DNA of 64,000 nucleotides from Neisseriaceae bacterium TC5R-5. Its GTDB lineage: Bacteria; Pseudomonadota; Gammaproteobacteria; Burkholderiales; Chromobacteriaceae. Both the position numbers and the translations under genes were made by a program. The stretch spans positions 1 through 64,000 of the forward strand of contig JACCFC020000004.1 in assembly GCA_020830965.2 (NCBI GenBank). Reading direction: 5' to 3'. The first letter of the stretch is position 1. Each line of letters starts with the position of its first letter. Of this stretch, positions 16,942 through 25,535 are shown piece after piece. Below the pieces are notes generated by a model, which had not been told where the DNA came from, searched no databases, and saw nothing but the letters and a program-made list of their open reading frames with translations.

Positions 16942-17361
16942 ATGAACAAGTTCCTACAAATGACTGAGCCTGCCAGTCGCGTGCAATATGCCAGGTCTCT
17001 TAGCAATATGAGTCAAAATGCCTTTGCTAATGAGTGCGGGATTACCCAACAAGCGCTGAGCAAGATCGAACTCGGCAAAACCACTCTGCCCGCCGGCGGT
17101 ACCCTCAAGAAAATTGCGGCCTACACCGGTCTGAGCTTTGCCTGGTTACTAGAGGGTGGCCCCGATCCTTTCAACGGCAGTCTACAGACTGCTGCCCGTG
17201 AACCCGCCGCGGTCTATGAGTTAAATAAAGAGATTCCCGAACTCGAGACGCTAATTAGCGAATTACGCCTAGCGACGCATAGTGGGGCTTTGCCAGTCGA
17301 AGCGTTAACCAACTTTCATGATCTGCTCATGATGATGGTCACGCAGAAGAAAACACCGTAA
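16942..17361 (+). CDS. XRE-family HTH regulator (CI-like)
   Basis: This 139-residue regulator has an N-terminal XRE helix-turn-helix over about residues 8-65 (SNMSQNAFANECGITQQALSKIE, then LPAGGTLKKIAAYTG and FAWLLEG). A short helical tail of about 60 residues has no RecA-cleavable protease domain, so it is smaller than a true phage CI. I use the ATG at 16942; the frame is open 39 nt further up but lacks a ribosome site. No Shine-Dalgarno sequence precedes 16942 either, which suggests leaderless translation. It is probably the partner of the divergent Cro-like gene. Confidence 0.75.
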   Translation: MNKFLQMTEPASRVQYARSLSNMSQNAFANECGITQQALSKIELGKTTLPAGGTLKKIAAYTGLSFAWLLEGGPDPFNGSLQTAAREPAAVYELNKEIPELETLISELRLATHSGALPVEALTNFHDLLMMMVTQKKTP

Positions 17362-17485
17362 AGCCGTTTACTGGGGTGAAAGCTCTTAAAAGTGCCCACA
17401 CCCCGTTTTCAAGCAAAAGCCCGTGTAAAACCATTTGTTTACACCAGGCTAAGCAATTCTCATCACTTAACCCGATTGATACGCC

Positions 17486-17854
17486 ATGCCCCATCTAACT
17501 TTGGAATACAGCAATAATCTGTCTGATTTTTCTCCTCAGCCTGTACTGGAGGCGCTCAACCAGGCGCTGCTGCTCAGCGGTGAGTTTGCGGAGATAGATA
17601 TCAAGAGCCGTGCCATTGCTTTTGAGCATTTCCAGATCGGCACAGAAAAACAGAGGCGTGGTTTTATTCATGTCACACTAGCTATCTTCAGTGGCCGCTC
17701 CACCAAGAAAAAACAATCTATTTCCCAAAAGTTGCTACACGCCTTGCAACAGGCAGCCAAGCTTCCTGCTGACATCGAAGTGCAGCTATGCGCCGAAATT
17801 ATCGAAATTGATCGAGCGGCCTACAGCAAGACAAGTTCTGCAACAAAAGATTAA
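17486..17854 (+). CDS. 5-carboxymethyl-2-hydroxymuconate delta-isomerase family protein
   Basis: This 122-residue protein matches the CHMI family, relatives of 4-oxalocrotonate tautomerase: it begins MPHLTLEYSNNL, exposing the N-terminal Pro that serves as catalytic base after Met removal. The AFEHFQIG block near residue 51 and FIHVTLAIFSGRS near residue 64 fit the family. In aromatic degradation CHMI isomerises an intermediate of homoprotocatechuate breakdown, but no other gene of that pathway is here, so the true substrate is open. It stands alone, preceded by a small hairpin (17423-17444). Confidence 0.8.
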   Translation: MPHLTLEYSNNLSDFSPQPVLEALNQALLLSGEFAEIDIKSRAIAFEHFQIGTEKQRRGFIHVTLAIFSGRSTKKKQSISQKLLHALQQAAKLPADIEVQLCAEIIEIDRAAYSKTSSATKD

Positions 17855-18179
17855 AGCATTATTGCCAGAACCAAAAATTAGTGACTATGCATACTCAAGC
17901 ATAAGCTATGACTGGGGCCATAGTGCCAAGCGGGTCTTGGCATAACCCCAAGTCCTCACTCTTGTTTCCCCCAACTATCCTTCTCAACTCATCCCCTCAT
18001 TTTCGTCCCTCGGGTTTTTGCTTACCCGTATGATGACCTCTCCCAAATGACCGTTGACTTAATCCGGCTAAAACTCGCATTACCGATAAGGAAACCTCAT
18101 TCACCACAAATTATGCTATACAATTAGCTGGCTCACAGCCAGACCACATCTGAAATCCATCAAAAACAAGAGAGCTGAT
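17855..18179. other. Intergenic region with two hairpins
   Basis: No gene is supported in these 325 bp. Two neighbouring hairpins are visible, CTATG/CATAG at about 17906-17922 and a perfect 7-bp stem TGCCAAG/CTTGGCA at 17924-17942, but no T-run follows. A TATACAAT-like -10 near 18116-18123 may serve the next gene; I could not pick a confident -35. Confidence 0.35.
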
Positions 18180-19013
18180 ATGTCTAAAAACACCTCACGA
18201 CGCACCTTTCTCGGCCAAACGGCTAATCTGGGCTTTGCCCTAGCTGTGCAGCCAATCAGTGCAACAACCATATTGACCGAGCGGAATAGTCTGCAGGATG
18301 GCAATATCAAAATTGATATTGCCGGAGAAGCTTTACCTGCTTACTTTGTCCAACCGATCGGCAATCATGCAGCCTTACCCATCGTCCTAGTAATACAAGA
18401 GATTTTTGGGGTACACGAACATATCCGTGATATTTGTCGACGCCTAGCTCAAGAAGGGTATCTGGCGGTCGCTCCCGAGCTCTATTTCCGCCAAGGTGAT
18501 CCCAGCAAAGTGGCCAATATCGACGAATTGGTGAGCGGTATCGTCAGCCAAGTAGCAGACAGCCAGGTAAAAACAGATTTAGATGCCACCCTGAACTGGG
18601 CCGCACAGCATGCTGGCGATATCAAGCGAGCTGCTATTACTGGATTCTGCTGGGGAGGCCGTCAAGTATGGTTATATGCAGCACATAACCCTGCGCTAAA
18701 AGCTGGGGTTGCTTGGTATGGCAAACTCGAAGGGAAAGCTAGCCCCCAGACCCCCTACTACCCAATAGAATTAGCAAGCGAGTTGCAGGCTCCAGTACTC
18801 GGCCTGTACGGTGGGCAAGATAAAGGAATTTCCCTAGAGTCAGTGGATCGCATGAAAGCGGCGTTGCAGGCAACGAATAAACCATCAGAAATCATCGTCT
18901 ATCCAAATGCAGGCCATGGCTTCAATGCAGACTATCGCCCCAGCTACGATGCCACAGCAGCACAAGATGGCTGGCAGCGCATGTTAGCCTGGTTTAAGGC
19001 TAACGGTGTCTGA
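18180..19013 (+). CDS. Secreted dienelactone-hydrolase-family protein (Tat substrate)
   Basis: This 277-residue alpha/beta hydrolase has a twin-arginine signal: SRRTFLGQTA at residues 6-15 and a hydrophobic stretch to about residue 30. The mature protein has the dienelactone-hydrolase triad: nucleophile Cys in GFCWGG (near residue 156), Asp in GGQDKG (near 216) and His in NAGHGF (near 243). The family opens lactone rings; the true substrate is unknown. The Tat signal implies that folding, possibly with a cofactor or partner, happens before export. It stands alone and faces the convergent HD-GYP gene, with about 27 bp between their stops. Confidence 0.88.
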   Translation: MSKNTSRRTFLGQTANLGFALAVQPISATTILTERNSLQDGNIKIDIAGEALPAYFVQPIGNHAALPIVLVIQEIFGVHEHIRDICRRLAQEGYLAVAPELYFRQGDPSKVANIDELVSGIVSQVADSQVKTDLDATLNWAAQHAGDIKRAAITGFCWGGRQVWLYAAHNPALKAGVAWYGKLEGKASPQTPYYPIELASELQAPVLGLYGGQDKGISLESVDRMKAALQATNKPSEIIVYPNAGHGFNADYRPSYDATAAQDGWQRMLAWFKANGV

Positions 19014-19040
19014 ATAGAGAGGCGAAGCCATCAGCAAGCC

Positions 19041-20141
19041 CTACGATACATCGCTGCGAGCCTCAAGACGCGAACGGATTACTTTATTAAATGGTTCCAA
19101 CCAGTAAGTATCAAACTGCTGCTCAGAAGCATTCACTTCAGCTACCGCACGCAACATAGAGCGACGTAGTCCCTGATCGACGTGTTTGAGCATGACCGCC
19201 TCAAAAGCATCCATCAAAGCCAGAATGCGAGCGCCATGGCAAATTTGATCTATCGTCAAGCCCGCCGGATAACCTTTTCCATTAGGGGCTTCATGATGTT
19301 GCAGCACCATTTGTGCCGCGTCTTTCCAGCCAGGCATGCGCTCTAATAAACCTGCCGCCCAAGCAGGGTGTACCGCCATCATGCTGCGCTCGTCATCGCT
19401 CATACGTCCTACTTTAAGCCAGAGCGCTTCAGGCAACAGCAGCATACCAATATCATGCATATAAACAGCAACTTCCAGTTGCTCAACATCTACCAGACTA
19501 GCCATTTGCTGGTTGATCTGTAAGGCCAGAGCAAGGTTGCGTTCAGTACGACCATAAAATAGCGCCAGACGCTGCTCAAACTGTAGGGCCAGGGAACGGA
19601 AAAACAAAATATCCGCATAACGAGCACTGCGCTTACTACCCGACTCACTTTGCTGCTTAGCGGCCGGCGGTAATGCGATACCAGTCATATGAGTGACCAA
19701 AGCCTGACACTGCTCTAACAATAGTGCAGGCGTCTGTTGCTCTATTTCCTGCAAGGCCTGTAATAAAAAAGGCAGCTGCATATCTTGCACCTGCCCTTTA
19801 TCAGCCAATGTATCCAGCACCAGAATCAGCCTGTCCAGCACCAGTAAAATAATGTCACCAACAATATCCTGATACTCAAACTCTCGCTGCCGCAAGCGGG
19901 CCAGGATACCTTCCAGACTATGAACAAAAGGGCCGACAAACAATACCTGGCACATGCTGGCATCGCCCTTAATACTGTGCAACACCCGGAATAACTCGGC
20001 GATATGCTCACTTTGTTGCTCTGTGTGCCCTAATTGGCATATAAGGTTTTCTACTTTAGGAGCATGGTCTGACATGACATCCCGAAAGTCTTGAAAAGCA
20101 TCCATATCGGCAATGCCGAATGATAGATTCTCGATATCCAT
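19041..20141 (-). CDS. Hpt-like and HD-GYP domain signalling protein
   Basis: This 366-residue cytoplasmic protein has two parts. Residues 1-130 look like a histidine-phosphotransfer (Hpt) domain with the phospho-accepting His in LHSIKGDASM (about residue 55). Residues 180-355 form an HD-GYP domain, with HDIG near residue 229 and HHEAPNGKGYPAGL near residue 280, so it probably hydrolyses cyclic di-GMP. It would let a phosphorelay control c-di-GMP turnover. There is no receiver domain. The ATG at 20141 has GGAG upstream and is preferred to the in-frame TTG at 20159. It forms its own transcription unit. Confidence 0.82.
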   Translation of the reverse strand: MDIENLSFGIADMDAFQDFRDVMSDHAPKVENLICQLGHTEQQSEHIAELFRVLHSIKGDASMCQVLFVGPFVHSLEGILARLRQREFEYQDIVGDIILLVLDRLILVLDTLADKGQVQDMQLPFLLQALQEIEQQTPALLLEQCQALVTHMTGIALPPAAKQQSESGSKRSARYADILFFRSLALQFEQRLALFYGRTERNLALALQINQQMASLVDVEQLEVAVYMHDIGMLLLPEALWLKVGRMSDDERSMMAVHPAWAAGLLERMPGWKDAAQMVLQHHEAPNGKGYPAGLTIDQICHGARILALMDAFEAVMLKHVDQGLRRSMLRAVAEVNASEQQFDTYWLEPFNKVIRSRLEARSDVS

Positions 20142-20270
20142 ACCTGCTCCGCCAATCAAAGCTCACGCAGTAATCAGTATATGAAACATTTAGTTCAAAT
20201 ACAGATTATTGTCATCGCTCGCATTGTGACTTGACAGCAAACATCTAGCGCAGGCTCAAGAAAAACTAGC

Positions 20271-20969
20271 TCAGGGTCGGGTAACACCAGTATGCAACAA
20301 CTGAACCAGCAAAGCCCCTAAACCATCCCACATAATTTGTACCCCTAAGCACAGCAGGATAAAAGCAGACAAGCGTAAAAACACGACCGAACCTGTTGTG
20401 CCCAAATAGCGCAGTAATTTATCAGCATGTAAATAACATAGATACACCAGAAAACTACAGCTTAGCACCGCAGCCATCCCTGCCATTGGCGACACTGCAT
20501 ACTTCACCACTCCACGACCAGTATCAGTCAATGAGGCACCCATGGTAATCGCCACAGATATTGAGCCAGGTCCTACCGTCAACGGAAACGTCAACGGATA
20601 AAAAGCACGCTGCTTTAGGACATCTCTATTTTCAACTGGCACCGGTTCAGCAGAGGCCTGTGACTGTTCGGCTGGAGTGTCATTCAACATTCTCCAAGCA
20701 GAAAAGGTGATCAGTAAACCACCCGATACTTGAACAACTTGCAGCGATACGCCAAAAAACGACAGCACATAACCACCAACAAACATGCTGCCCAGCAGGA
20801 GCAAAGCGCAGTACATGGTCACGCGCCAAGTAAGATAGCGACGTTGCTGCTGGTTATTGCGTGCCGTCATCGAAATAAAAATAGGCACGATCCCAGGTGG
20901 ATTCATAATTGGCAGCAAAGCAGCCATCACAAACAGATACTTGGTGAGAAAAATTGTTAACAACTGCAT
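20271..20969 (-). CDS. MarC-family integral membrane protein
   Basis: This 232-residue inner-membrane protein has six predicted membrane helices and the MarC/UPF0056 landmarks LLPIMNPPGIVPIF near residue 20 and PLTVGPGSIS near residue 135. The family's function is unresolved despite the name taken from the multiple-antibiotic-resistance locus. The ATG at 20969 follows GGGGAG and AAGG sites; the open frame extends 27 nt further to a TTG that I do not use. It is separated from lysP upstream by a terminator. Confidence 0.87.
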   Translation of the reverse strand: MQLLTIFLTKYLFVMAALLPIMNPPGIVPIFISMTARNNQQQRRYLTWRVTMYCALLLLGSMFVGGYVLSFFGVSLQVVQVSGGLLITFSAWRMLNDTPAEQSQASAEPVPVENRDVLKQRAFYPLTFPLTVGPGSISVAITMGASLTDTGRGVVKYAVSPMAGMAAVLSCSFLVYLCYLHADKLLRYLGTTGSVVFLRLSAFILLCLGVQIMWDGLGALLVQLLHTGVTRP

Positions 20970-20995
20970 AGACCTTAAGCTCCCCAAAGCGGGCA

Positions 20996-21021
20996 AGTAA
21001 AACCCGTGAAATGGACACGGG
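20996..21021 (-). terminator. Terminator of lysP
   Basis: On the minus strand a 6-bp perfect stem (CCCGTG/CACGGG, arms 21016-21021 and 21003-21008) with a 7-nt loop is followed by TTTTAC. It lies between the lysP stop and the marC start. The stem is short, so termination may be partial. Confidence 0.55.
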
Positions 21022-21067
21022 CCTCAAGAAAAATTGCAAATAGAAGTTTAAGGAAACATGCTAGAAC

Positions 21068-22558
21068 TTAGCCCTTAAGCTCCTTGGCTTTTTGGTAATA
21101 CTCCGCCAAATCCACTTCTTGTAATGGCACCATTTTGGTCCGATGCTTAAATTTATAGCCTATATACAACAGTAGAAATAGCGGAATGCCAATATAGGTA
21201 GCGACAACCCCCTGCCACTCCACCTTCCCTCCCAGAAAAGCAGAATAATTTTGTCCCAACATAATCAGCAAGCAGAGCGCAAAAGCAAATAAAGGCCCTA
21301 ATGGGAACCACTTGGCACGATAAGGTAAATCATTGAGGTCGTAACCTTGCTGTACATATGCGCGACGAAAGCGGTAGTGAGTGATCGCCACGCCTAACCA
21401 AGCAATAAATCCAGTCATGCCAGAAGAATTGAGCAACCATAAATAAACCGCATTGCTTTCAAAAAATGAAGTCAGAAAGCACAACGCGGCAATCACCGTT
21501 GTGGCATACAAAGCATTACGTGGTACGCCATTATTAGACAAACGAGCAAACAGCTCGGGCGCCATTTTGCTGCGCGCCATGGTGTAAAGCATGCGGGTGG
21601 AAGCATACATGCCGGAATTACCCGCTGATAAGATAGCCGATAGAATCACGGCATTCATCAGACTGGCAGACATGGCCAAACCGGCGCGATTAAAGACCAG
21701 TGTAAAAGGACTAGCCGCCACATCCTGCATTTCATTCTTTAATAACAGCGGGTCGTTATAAGGCAGGATCAAACCGATAATCAGGATAGACAGCATATAG
21801 AACATCAAAATGCGCCAAAAAATCTGACGTACCGCACGTGGAATGGTTCGTCCTGGATTAGCCGATTCACCTGCCGCCACCCCAATCAGCTCTGTTCCCT
21901 GAAACGAAAATCCCACCACCATCGCCACACCAATAAAAGCGGTCATACCCCCAACAAATGGCCCATCACCCTGCATCATCACATTAAAACCAGGCGTTAT
22001 CTGATGTGCTTGCGGATTGGTCATGATGCCAAATATCATCAAAAAACCAAGGACAATAAAAATGACAATAGTAAAAACTTTTAGCATTGAGCACCAAAAT
22101 TCGGCTTCACCAAAACCTTTTACTGAAAAATAATTAAGTCCGAAAATAATCAAAAGAAACGCCGCACTCCACACGACACCCGGCACCGCCGGAAGCCAGT
22201 ACTGCATGATGATAGCCGCAGCCGCTAGTTCCACCGCAATCGTGATAGCCCAGTTGTACCAATAGTTCCAGCCTTGGGCAAAACCAAATGCCGGATCAAC
22301 AAAGCGCGAACCATACACTTGAAATGTGCCGGATACCGGCATAAAAGCCGCCATTTCCCCCAGGCTAGTCATCAGAAAATACACCATCAGCCCCACCAAG
22401 CCATAAGCCAGCAGGGCACCGCCAGCACCTGCCGAAGCAATGGTAGCGCCGGAAGCTAAAAACAAACCGGTGCCGATTGAGCCACCAATAGCAATCATTG
22501 ATAGGTGGCGAGTTTGCAAGGCGCGTCGTAATTCCTGAGGTGCTTGCTTTGTTTCCAT
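21068..22558 (-). CDS. lysP: Lysine-specific permease (APC family)
   Basis: This 496-residue, 12-helix amino-acid permease is strikingly like E. coli LysP: MIAIGGSIGTGLFLASGATI near residue 21, GWNYWYNWAITIAVEL near 97, GFSFQGTELIGVAAGES near 213, and a C-terminal LGQNYSAFL block. LysP imports L-lysine with protons and in E. coli also senses lysine for CadC; no cadC is present here. It lies downstream of the 5-oxoprolinase cluster on the same strand but behind a strong terminator, so it is probably a separate unit. Specificity for lysine rests on similarity recalled from memory. Confidence 0.87.
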   Translation of the reverse strand: METKQAPQELRRALQTRHLSMIAIGGSIGTGLFLASGATIASAGAGGALLAYGLVGLMVYFLMTSLGEMAAFMPVSGTFQVYGSRFVDPAFGFAQGWNYWYNWAITIAVELAAAAIIMQYWLPAVPGVVWSAAFLLIIFGLNYFSVKGFGEAEFWCSMLKVFTIVIFIVLGFLMIFGIMTNPQAHQITPGFNVMMQGDGPFVGGMTAFIGVAMVVGFSFQGTELIGVAAGESANPGRTIPRAVRQIFWRILMFYMLSILIIGLILPYNDPLLLKNEMQDVAASPFTLVFNRAGLAMSASLMNAVILSAILSAGNSGMYASTRMLYTMARSKMAPELFARLSNNGVPRNALYATTVIAALCFLTSFFESNAVYLWLLNSSGMTGFIAWLGVAITHYRFRRAYVQQGYDLNDLPYRAKWFPLGPLFAFALCLLIMLGQNYSAFLGGKVEWQGVVATYIGIPLFLLLYIGYKFKHRTKMVPLQEVDLAEYYQKAKELKG

Positions 22559-22570
22559 ACTATGTTTCTC

Positions 22571-22609
22571 TAAAAAATGAATGAGGGTTGCTAACTGCCA
22601 ACCCTCATT
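22571..22609 (-). terminator. Terminator at the end of the pxp cluster
   Basis: An 11-bp perfect stem (AATGAGGGTTG and CAACCCTCATT, at 22580-22590 and 22599-22609) with an 8-nt loop. On the minus strand it is followed by CATTTTTTAG, so it ends transcription coming through the DUF2891 gene. The plus strand also shows a short T-run. Confidence 0.85.
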
Positions 22610-22612
22610 TTG

Positions 22613-23626
22613 TTAAGGTGTTACTGCACTTAATGCCAATATTGCAAAGGTGGCCAACCAGTGTTCGCCGCTATAGTGACCACTGGCGACATGTGGCAGA
22701 CTCGCAGCCAAATGTGTATCAGCAGCGATGCTTAATAAACGCTGTAGCTCCACATCACTATCCAGCCGCACCGCCAATTGCCTATAACACCAGGCTCTAC
22801 TCAAATTGAGCCCATCAAGATGGCAAATCTTGGGGTCGCCACGATCACTGACTTGTGCTGCTTGCAATAGATTTGTCAGATTGGCCAGTTGTGGCAAGAA
22901 AGCCGCAAACCACTTAGCAAAAACCGGAGCCGCCAACACCTTGCTCATCAGCAGTGCTTCGCATAAAGCGCCCGAGAGGAAATCATCGCCATTAGGTTCA
23001 ATCTGTGCCGGGTAATTAGCATCGCTCAAATAATAACGCTCGGCAGCTTGCACAATTGAGGTCAATAGCTCTTCATCCTGAGCGTGGCGAGCATAATCTA
23101 AGCTCAGAGTCAGCGCAAATGCTGTATTAAAATGGGTACCAACACGAATCGGATAAGTTTGCAGCGGCAGAAACGCCAACCAACGCTCACGTATAGCGCT
23201 GACCAAGGGCTGCATAGCAGCACGCCACTGTCGGGCCTGTGCTAGTGGTGAAAGCTCTAGTTCATATGCCAAAGCCAGCAACCAGGCCCAACCATACGGT
23301 CGCTCAAAACTATTACGGCCGGCAACCGCAAAATAAGCGGCCTCCTGCTCAAAAGCCTCTGTTTGGAAATGGCTGGCAAACAACGCTTCTATCTGTGGCC
23401 GCGTGGCCAAATCAGGATATAAACGCGCACAGCGCGCCAACAACCAAAATCCATGTACAGCAGAGTGCCAGTCATAACAGCCATAAAATACCGGATGCAA
23501 ACAACGCGGCGAAGCAATGTCGGCAGGGCCATTCAAGACATGCATGATGTGATTAGGATACTCACGCGTTAACCCGGTCAAGGGTAAAGCAGTCAAGGCT
23601 GCTGCCTGTTGCAGAGTTAAAACCAT
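22613..23626 (-). CDS. DUF2891 family protein
   Basis: This 337-residue soluble protein is recognised as DUF2891 by its N-terminal HPVFYGCYDWHSAVHG near residue 45 and FERPYGWAWLL near residue 108, with an all-helical look typical of an alpha/alpha barrel. Its activity is not known to me; the barrel and the YDWHSAVHG motif suggest an enzyme. The gene follows DUF979 by 14 bp and ends the pxp cluster, so a role in pyroglutamate or peptide-derived substrate handling is inferred from context. ATG 23626 has AAGGAG five bases upstream. Confidence 0.8.
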   Translation of the reverse strand: MVLTLQQAAALTALPLTGLTREYPNHIMHVLNGPADIASPRCLHPVFYGCYDWHSAVHGFWLLARCARLYPDLATRPQIEALFASHFQTEAFEQEAAYFAVAGRNSFERPYGWAWLLALAYELELSPLAQARQWRAAMQPLVSAIRERWLAFLPLQTYPIRVGTHFNTAFALTLSLDYARHAQDEELLTSIVQAAERYYLSDANYPAQIEPNGDDFLSGALCEALLMSKVLAAPVFAKWFAAFLPQLANLTNLLQAAQVSDRGDPKICHLDGLNLSRAWCYRQLAVRLDSDVELQRLLSIAADTHLAASLPHVASGHYSGEHWLATFAILALSAVTP

Positions 23627-23640
23627 CACAGCTCCTTTTC

Positions 23641-24627
23641 TTAGCGGAACACAATGAAATACATCAAAAAGACATTCACAAGCAGCAATACTAAAGCGGT
23701 AGGAGCTTGTACCTTAATCACCTGATAACGATCTTTCAGCTCAAGCAAGGCGGCGGGGACAATATTGAAATTGGCTGCCATCGGTGTCATCAGCGTACCG
23801 CAATATCCTGAATACATGCCTATTGCCACCAGTGGTGCAGCATCGGCATGATGCCCAGTAATTAAAAAAGGCAAGGCAATGCCTGCCGTCATCACCGGAA
23901 ATGCAGCAAAGGCATTGCCCATCACCATGGTGAACAGTGCCATACCCACGCAATACATGACCACTAATAAAAAACGGCTGTCAGGATTAACAAATAGACT
24001 CACAAGCTCTTGTACCGACTGACCCGTTTTAGCAACCACAAAAACGCCACCCAACATAGCCAACATCTGCGGCAGAATGGCTGCCCAGCCGATAGAGTCA
24101 ATTAAACGTCTCGATTCGCGCACCGCCTGTAATGGCGTACCGCCGGTCAAGCGCCAGCTAAGCAGCAAAGCAGAAATACAGGCCAAGGCCAGTGCAGCCA
24201 AGGTGAGGTGTTTCTGATCCAGTACGTAACGCCCACCTAGCTCGACGCCTTTAAAAGCCAGCGTACAAATCACCGTCACCAGCGGGATCAGCACAGCTGG
24301 AAGAAAGACTTTATTACCCAGTTTAGTTGCTGCAGCCTGGCGCTCCTCGTCACTGCTCTGTCGATAACGGCCCACGGCCAGTTGGCCGGTGCCTGCCAGC
24401 AGGGCAATCACGATGACAATGCCGCCTACTACCTGATAAGCCAGCGTTTTACCCAAGTAAGCCACTAACAAATCACCAAACAAAAAAGTGACACCAAACA
24501 GAAACCAGAATAAAGCGGTGGTGTAACGCTTGGGGTTAGCGCGGTCACGCAAGGTCATCCCCACCAGCAGCATCACAATGATGCCTATCAGATAAAAAAT
24601 CTCATTAATATTCAACCAGCTAGTCAT
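23641..24627 (-). CDS. DUF979 membrane protein (probable 5-oxoproline transporter subunit)
   Basis: This 328-residue integral membrane protein has about nine to ten helices and the conserved MVMGNAFAAFPVMTAGI and YCGTLMTPMAANFN stretches (near residues 235 and 275). DUF979 occurs paired with DUF969, and such pairs are repeatedly found beside pxpABC, so they are believed to form the uptake permease for 5-oxoproline. Here it overlaps DUF969 by 4 nt (ATGA), so the two are translated together. The transport role is inferred from known clustering. Confidence 0.85.
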   Translation of the reverse strand: MTSWLNINEIFYLIGIIVMLLVGMTLRDRANPKRYTTALFWFLFGVTFLFGDLLVAYLGKTLAYQVVGGIVIVIALLAGTGQLAVGRYRQSSDEERQAAATKLGNKVFLPAVLIPLVTVICTLAFKGVELGGRYVLDQKHLTLAALALACISALLLSWRLTGGTPLQAVRESRRLIDSIGWAAILPQMLAMLGGVFVVAKTGQSVQELVSLFVNPDSRFLLVVMYCVGMALFTMVMGNAFAAFPVMTAGIALPFLITGHHADAAPLVAIGMYSGYCGTLMTPMAANFNIVPAALLELKDRYQVIKVQAPTALVLLLVNVFLMYFIVFR

Positions 24628-25337
24628 GACTGCTGCTCCTGATTACGCTGCCAGGCAGCCACATCACGCTGGATACTGGCATCCAGCCAGGACAAGCGAA
24701 CGAGATGAATAATCAGTGCGCTGATGGCCGTGGGAATCGCCCACAAACCAATGTGCAAAGGCTCAATGCCGTGAATGCCATTTTCTTGTAAAAAAGCGCT
24801 CATCAACAAAACGGCACCAAAGGCGATAAAGATATCTTCGCCAAAAAATACAGCGATATTGTCACAAGCAGCAGCATGCGCCCGGATACGATCACGAATG
24901 GATGGTGGCAGCGGGCCGTATTGATTGCTTGCAGCGCCCTCGGCCATTGGCGCCAACAAGGGGCGCACTGTCTGTGCGTGTCCACCAAGATAAATCAGCC
25001 CCAGTGCCGCAGTGGCCTCACGTACCACAAAATACAACATCAGAATACGCGCAGTAGTCGCGCTTCTGATCCCCGCAATCCAAGCCTGGGCACGCTCTTT
25101 CAAGCCATAGCGCTCCAATAAACCAATCACGGGCAAAATCAGTATGAAAGTCGCTAGTTGGCGACTATTCAAGAACTTTTCTCCAAACGTTTCCAGCAAA
25201 GCAGGAATGTCCATTCCGACCGCCAAACCGGTCGCTAAGCCAGCCACCGTGACCACAATCAGAGGATTAAACTTGAAAGCAAATCCCAGTACCACGACAG
25301 GGATGCCAAGCAATGGCAACCATGAAGCCATCTCCAT
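24624..25337 (-). CDS. DUF969 membrane protein (probable 5-oxoproline transporter subunit)
   Basis: This 237-residue membrane protein has about six helices. Conserved features are LPVIGLLERYGLKERAQ (near residue 71) and AHAAACDNIAVFFGEDIFIAFGA (near residue 150). It pairs with DUF979. The frame is open to 25535, but that extension runs through the palindromic repeat. The ATG at 25337 has AAGGAG seven bases upstream and gives the family N-terminus. A gap of about 200 bp containing repeat copy 2 separates it from pxpA, which may modulate expression of the transporter part. Confidence 0.85.
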   Translation of the reverse strand: MEMASWLPLLGIPVVVLGFAFKFNPLIVVTVAGLATGLAVGMDIPALLETFGEKFLNSRQLATFILILPVIGLLERYGLKERAQAWIAGIRSATTARILMLYFVVREATAALGLIYLGGHAQTVRPLLAPMAEGAASNQYGPLPPSIRDRIRAHAAACDNIAVFFGEDIFIAFGAVLLMSAFLQENGIHGIEPLHIGLWAIPTAISALIIHLVRLSWLDASIQRDVAAWQRNQEQQS

Positions 25338-25378
25338 GCGATTACTCCTTGAAAAATAAAAATGGGTAACAGACCAAA

Positions 25379-25497
25379 TAAGAACCGCGAACAAAACCCC
25401 TGACCCAGCGTTGCGCCTCCTTGCCATACTACTTGTACCGTCTGCGTCGGGGCGCCTTGGTTCAGAGACTCTTCGGGGATTTGTCAGCGGCTGTAAG
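25379..25497. repeat. Nested palindromic repeat element, copy 2
   Basis: About 119 bp, full length but with mismatches in the terminal arms (AACCGCGAACAAAACCCC on the left, GGGGATTTGTCAGCGG on the right). The inner sequence TGACCCAGCGTTGCGCC matches copy 3 closely. It sits between the co-directional genes pxpA and DUF969, so it is probably transcribed and would form a long hairpin in the mRNA. Confidence 0.8.
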
Positions 25498-25535
25498 AAT
25501 AGGCAGTTGGCATCAAAGCCCAACATCACCAGCAA

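Noticed and set aside
16586-17361. Prophage or toxin-antitoxin system around the Cro/CI-like pair
   Set aside because: No integrase, structural gene or toxin-like frame is present on either side; the neighbours are mog and a small isomerase.
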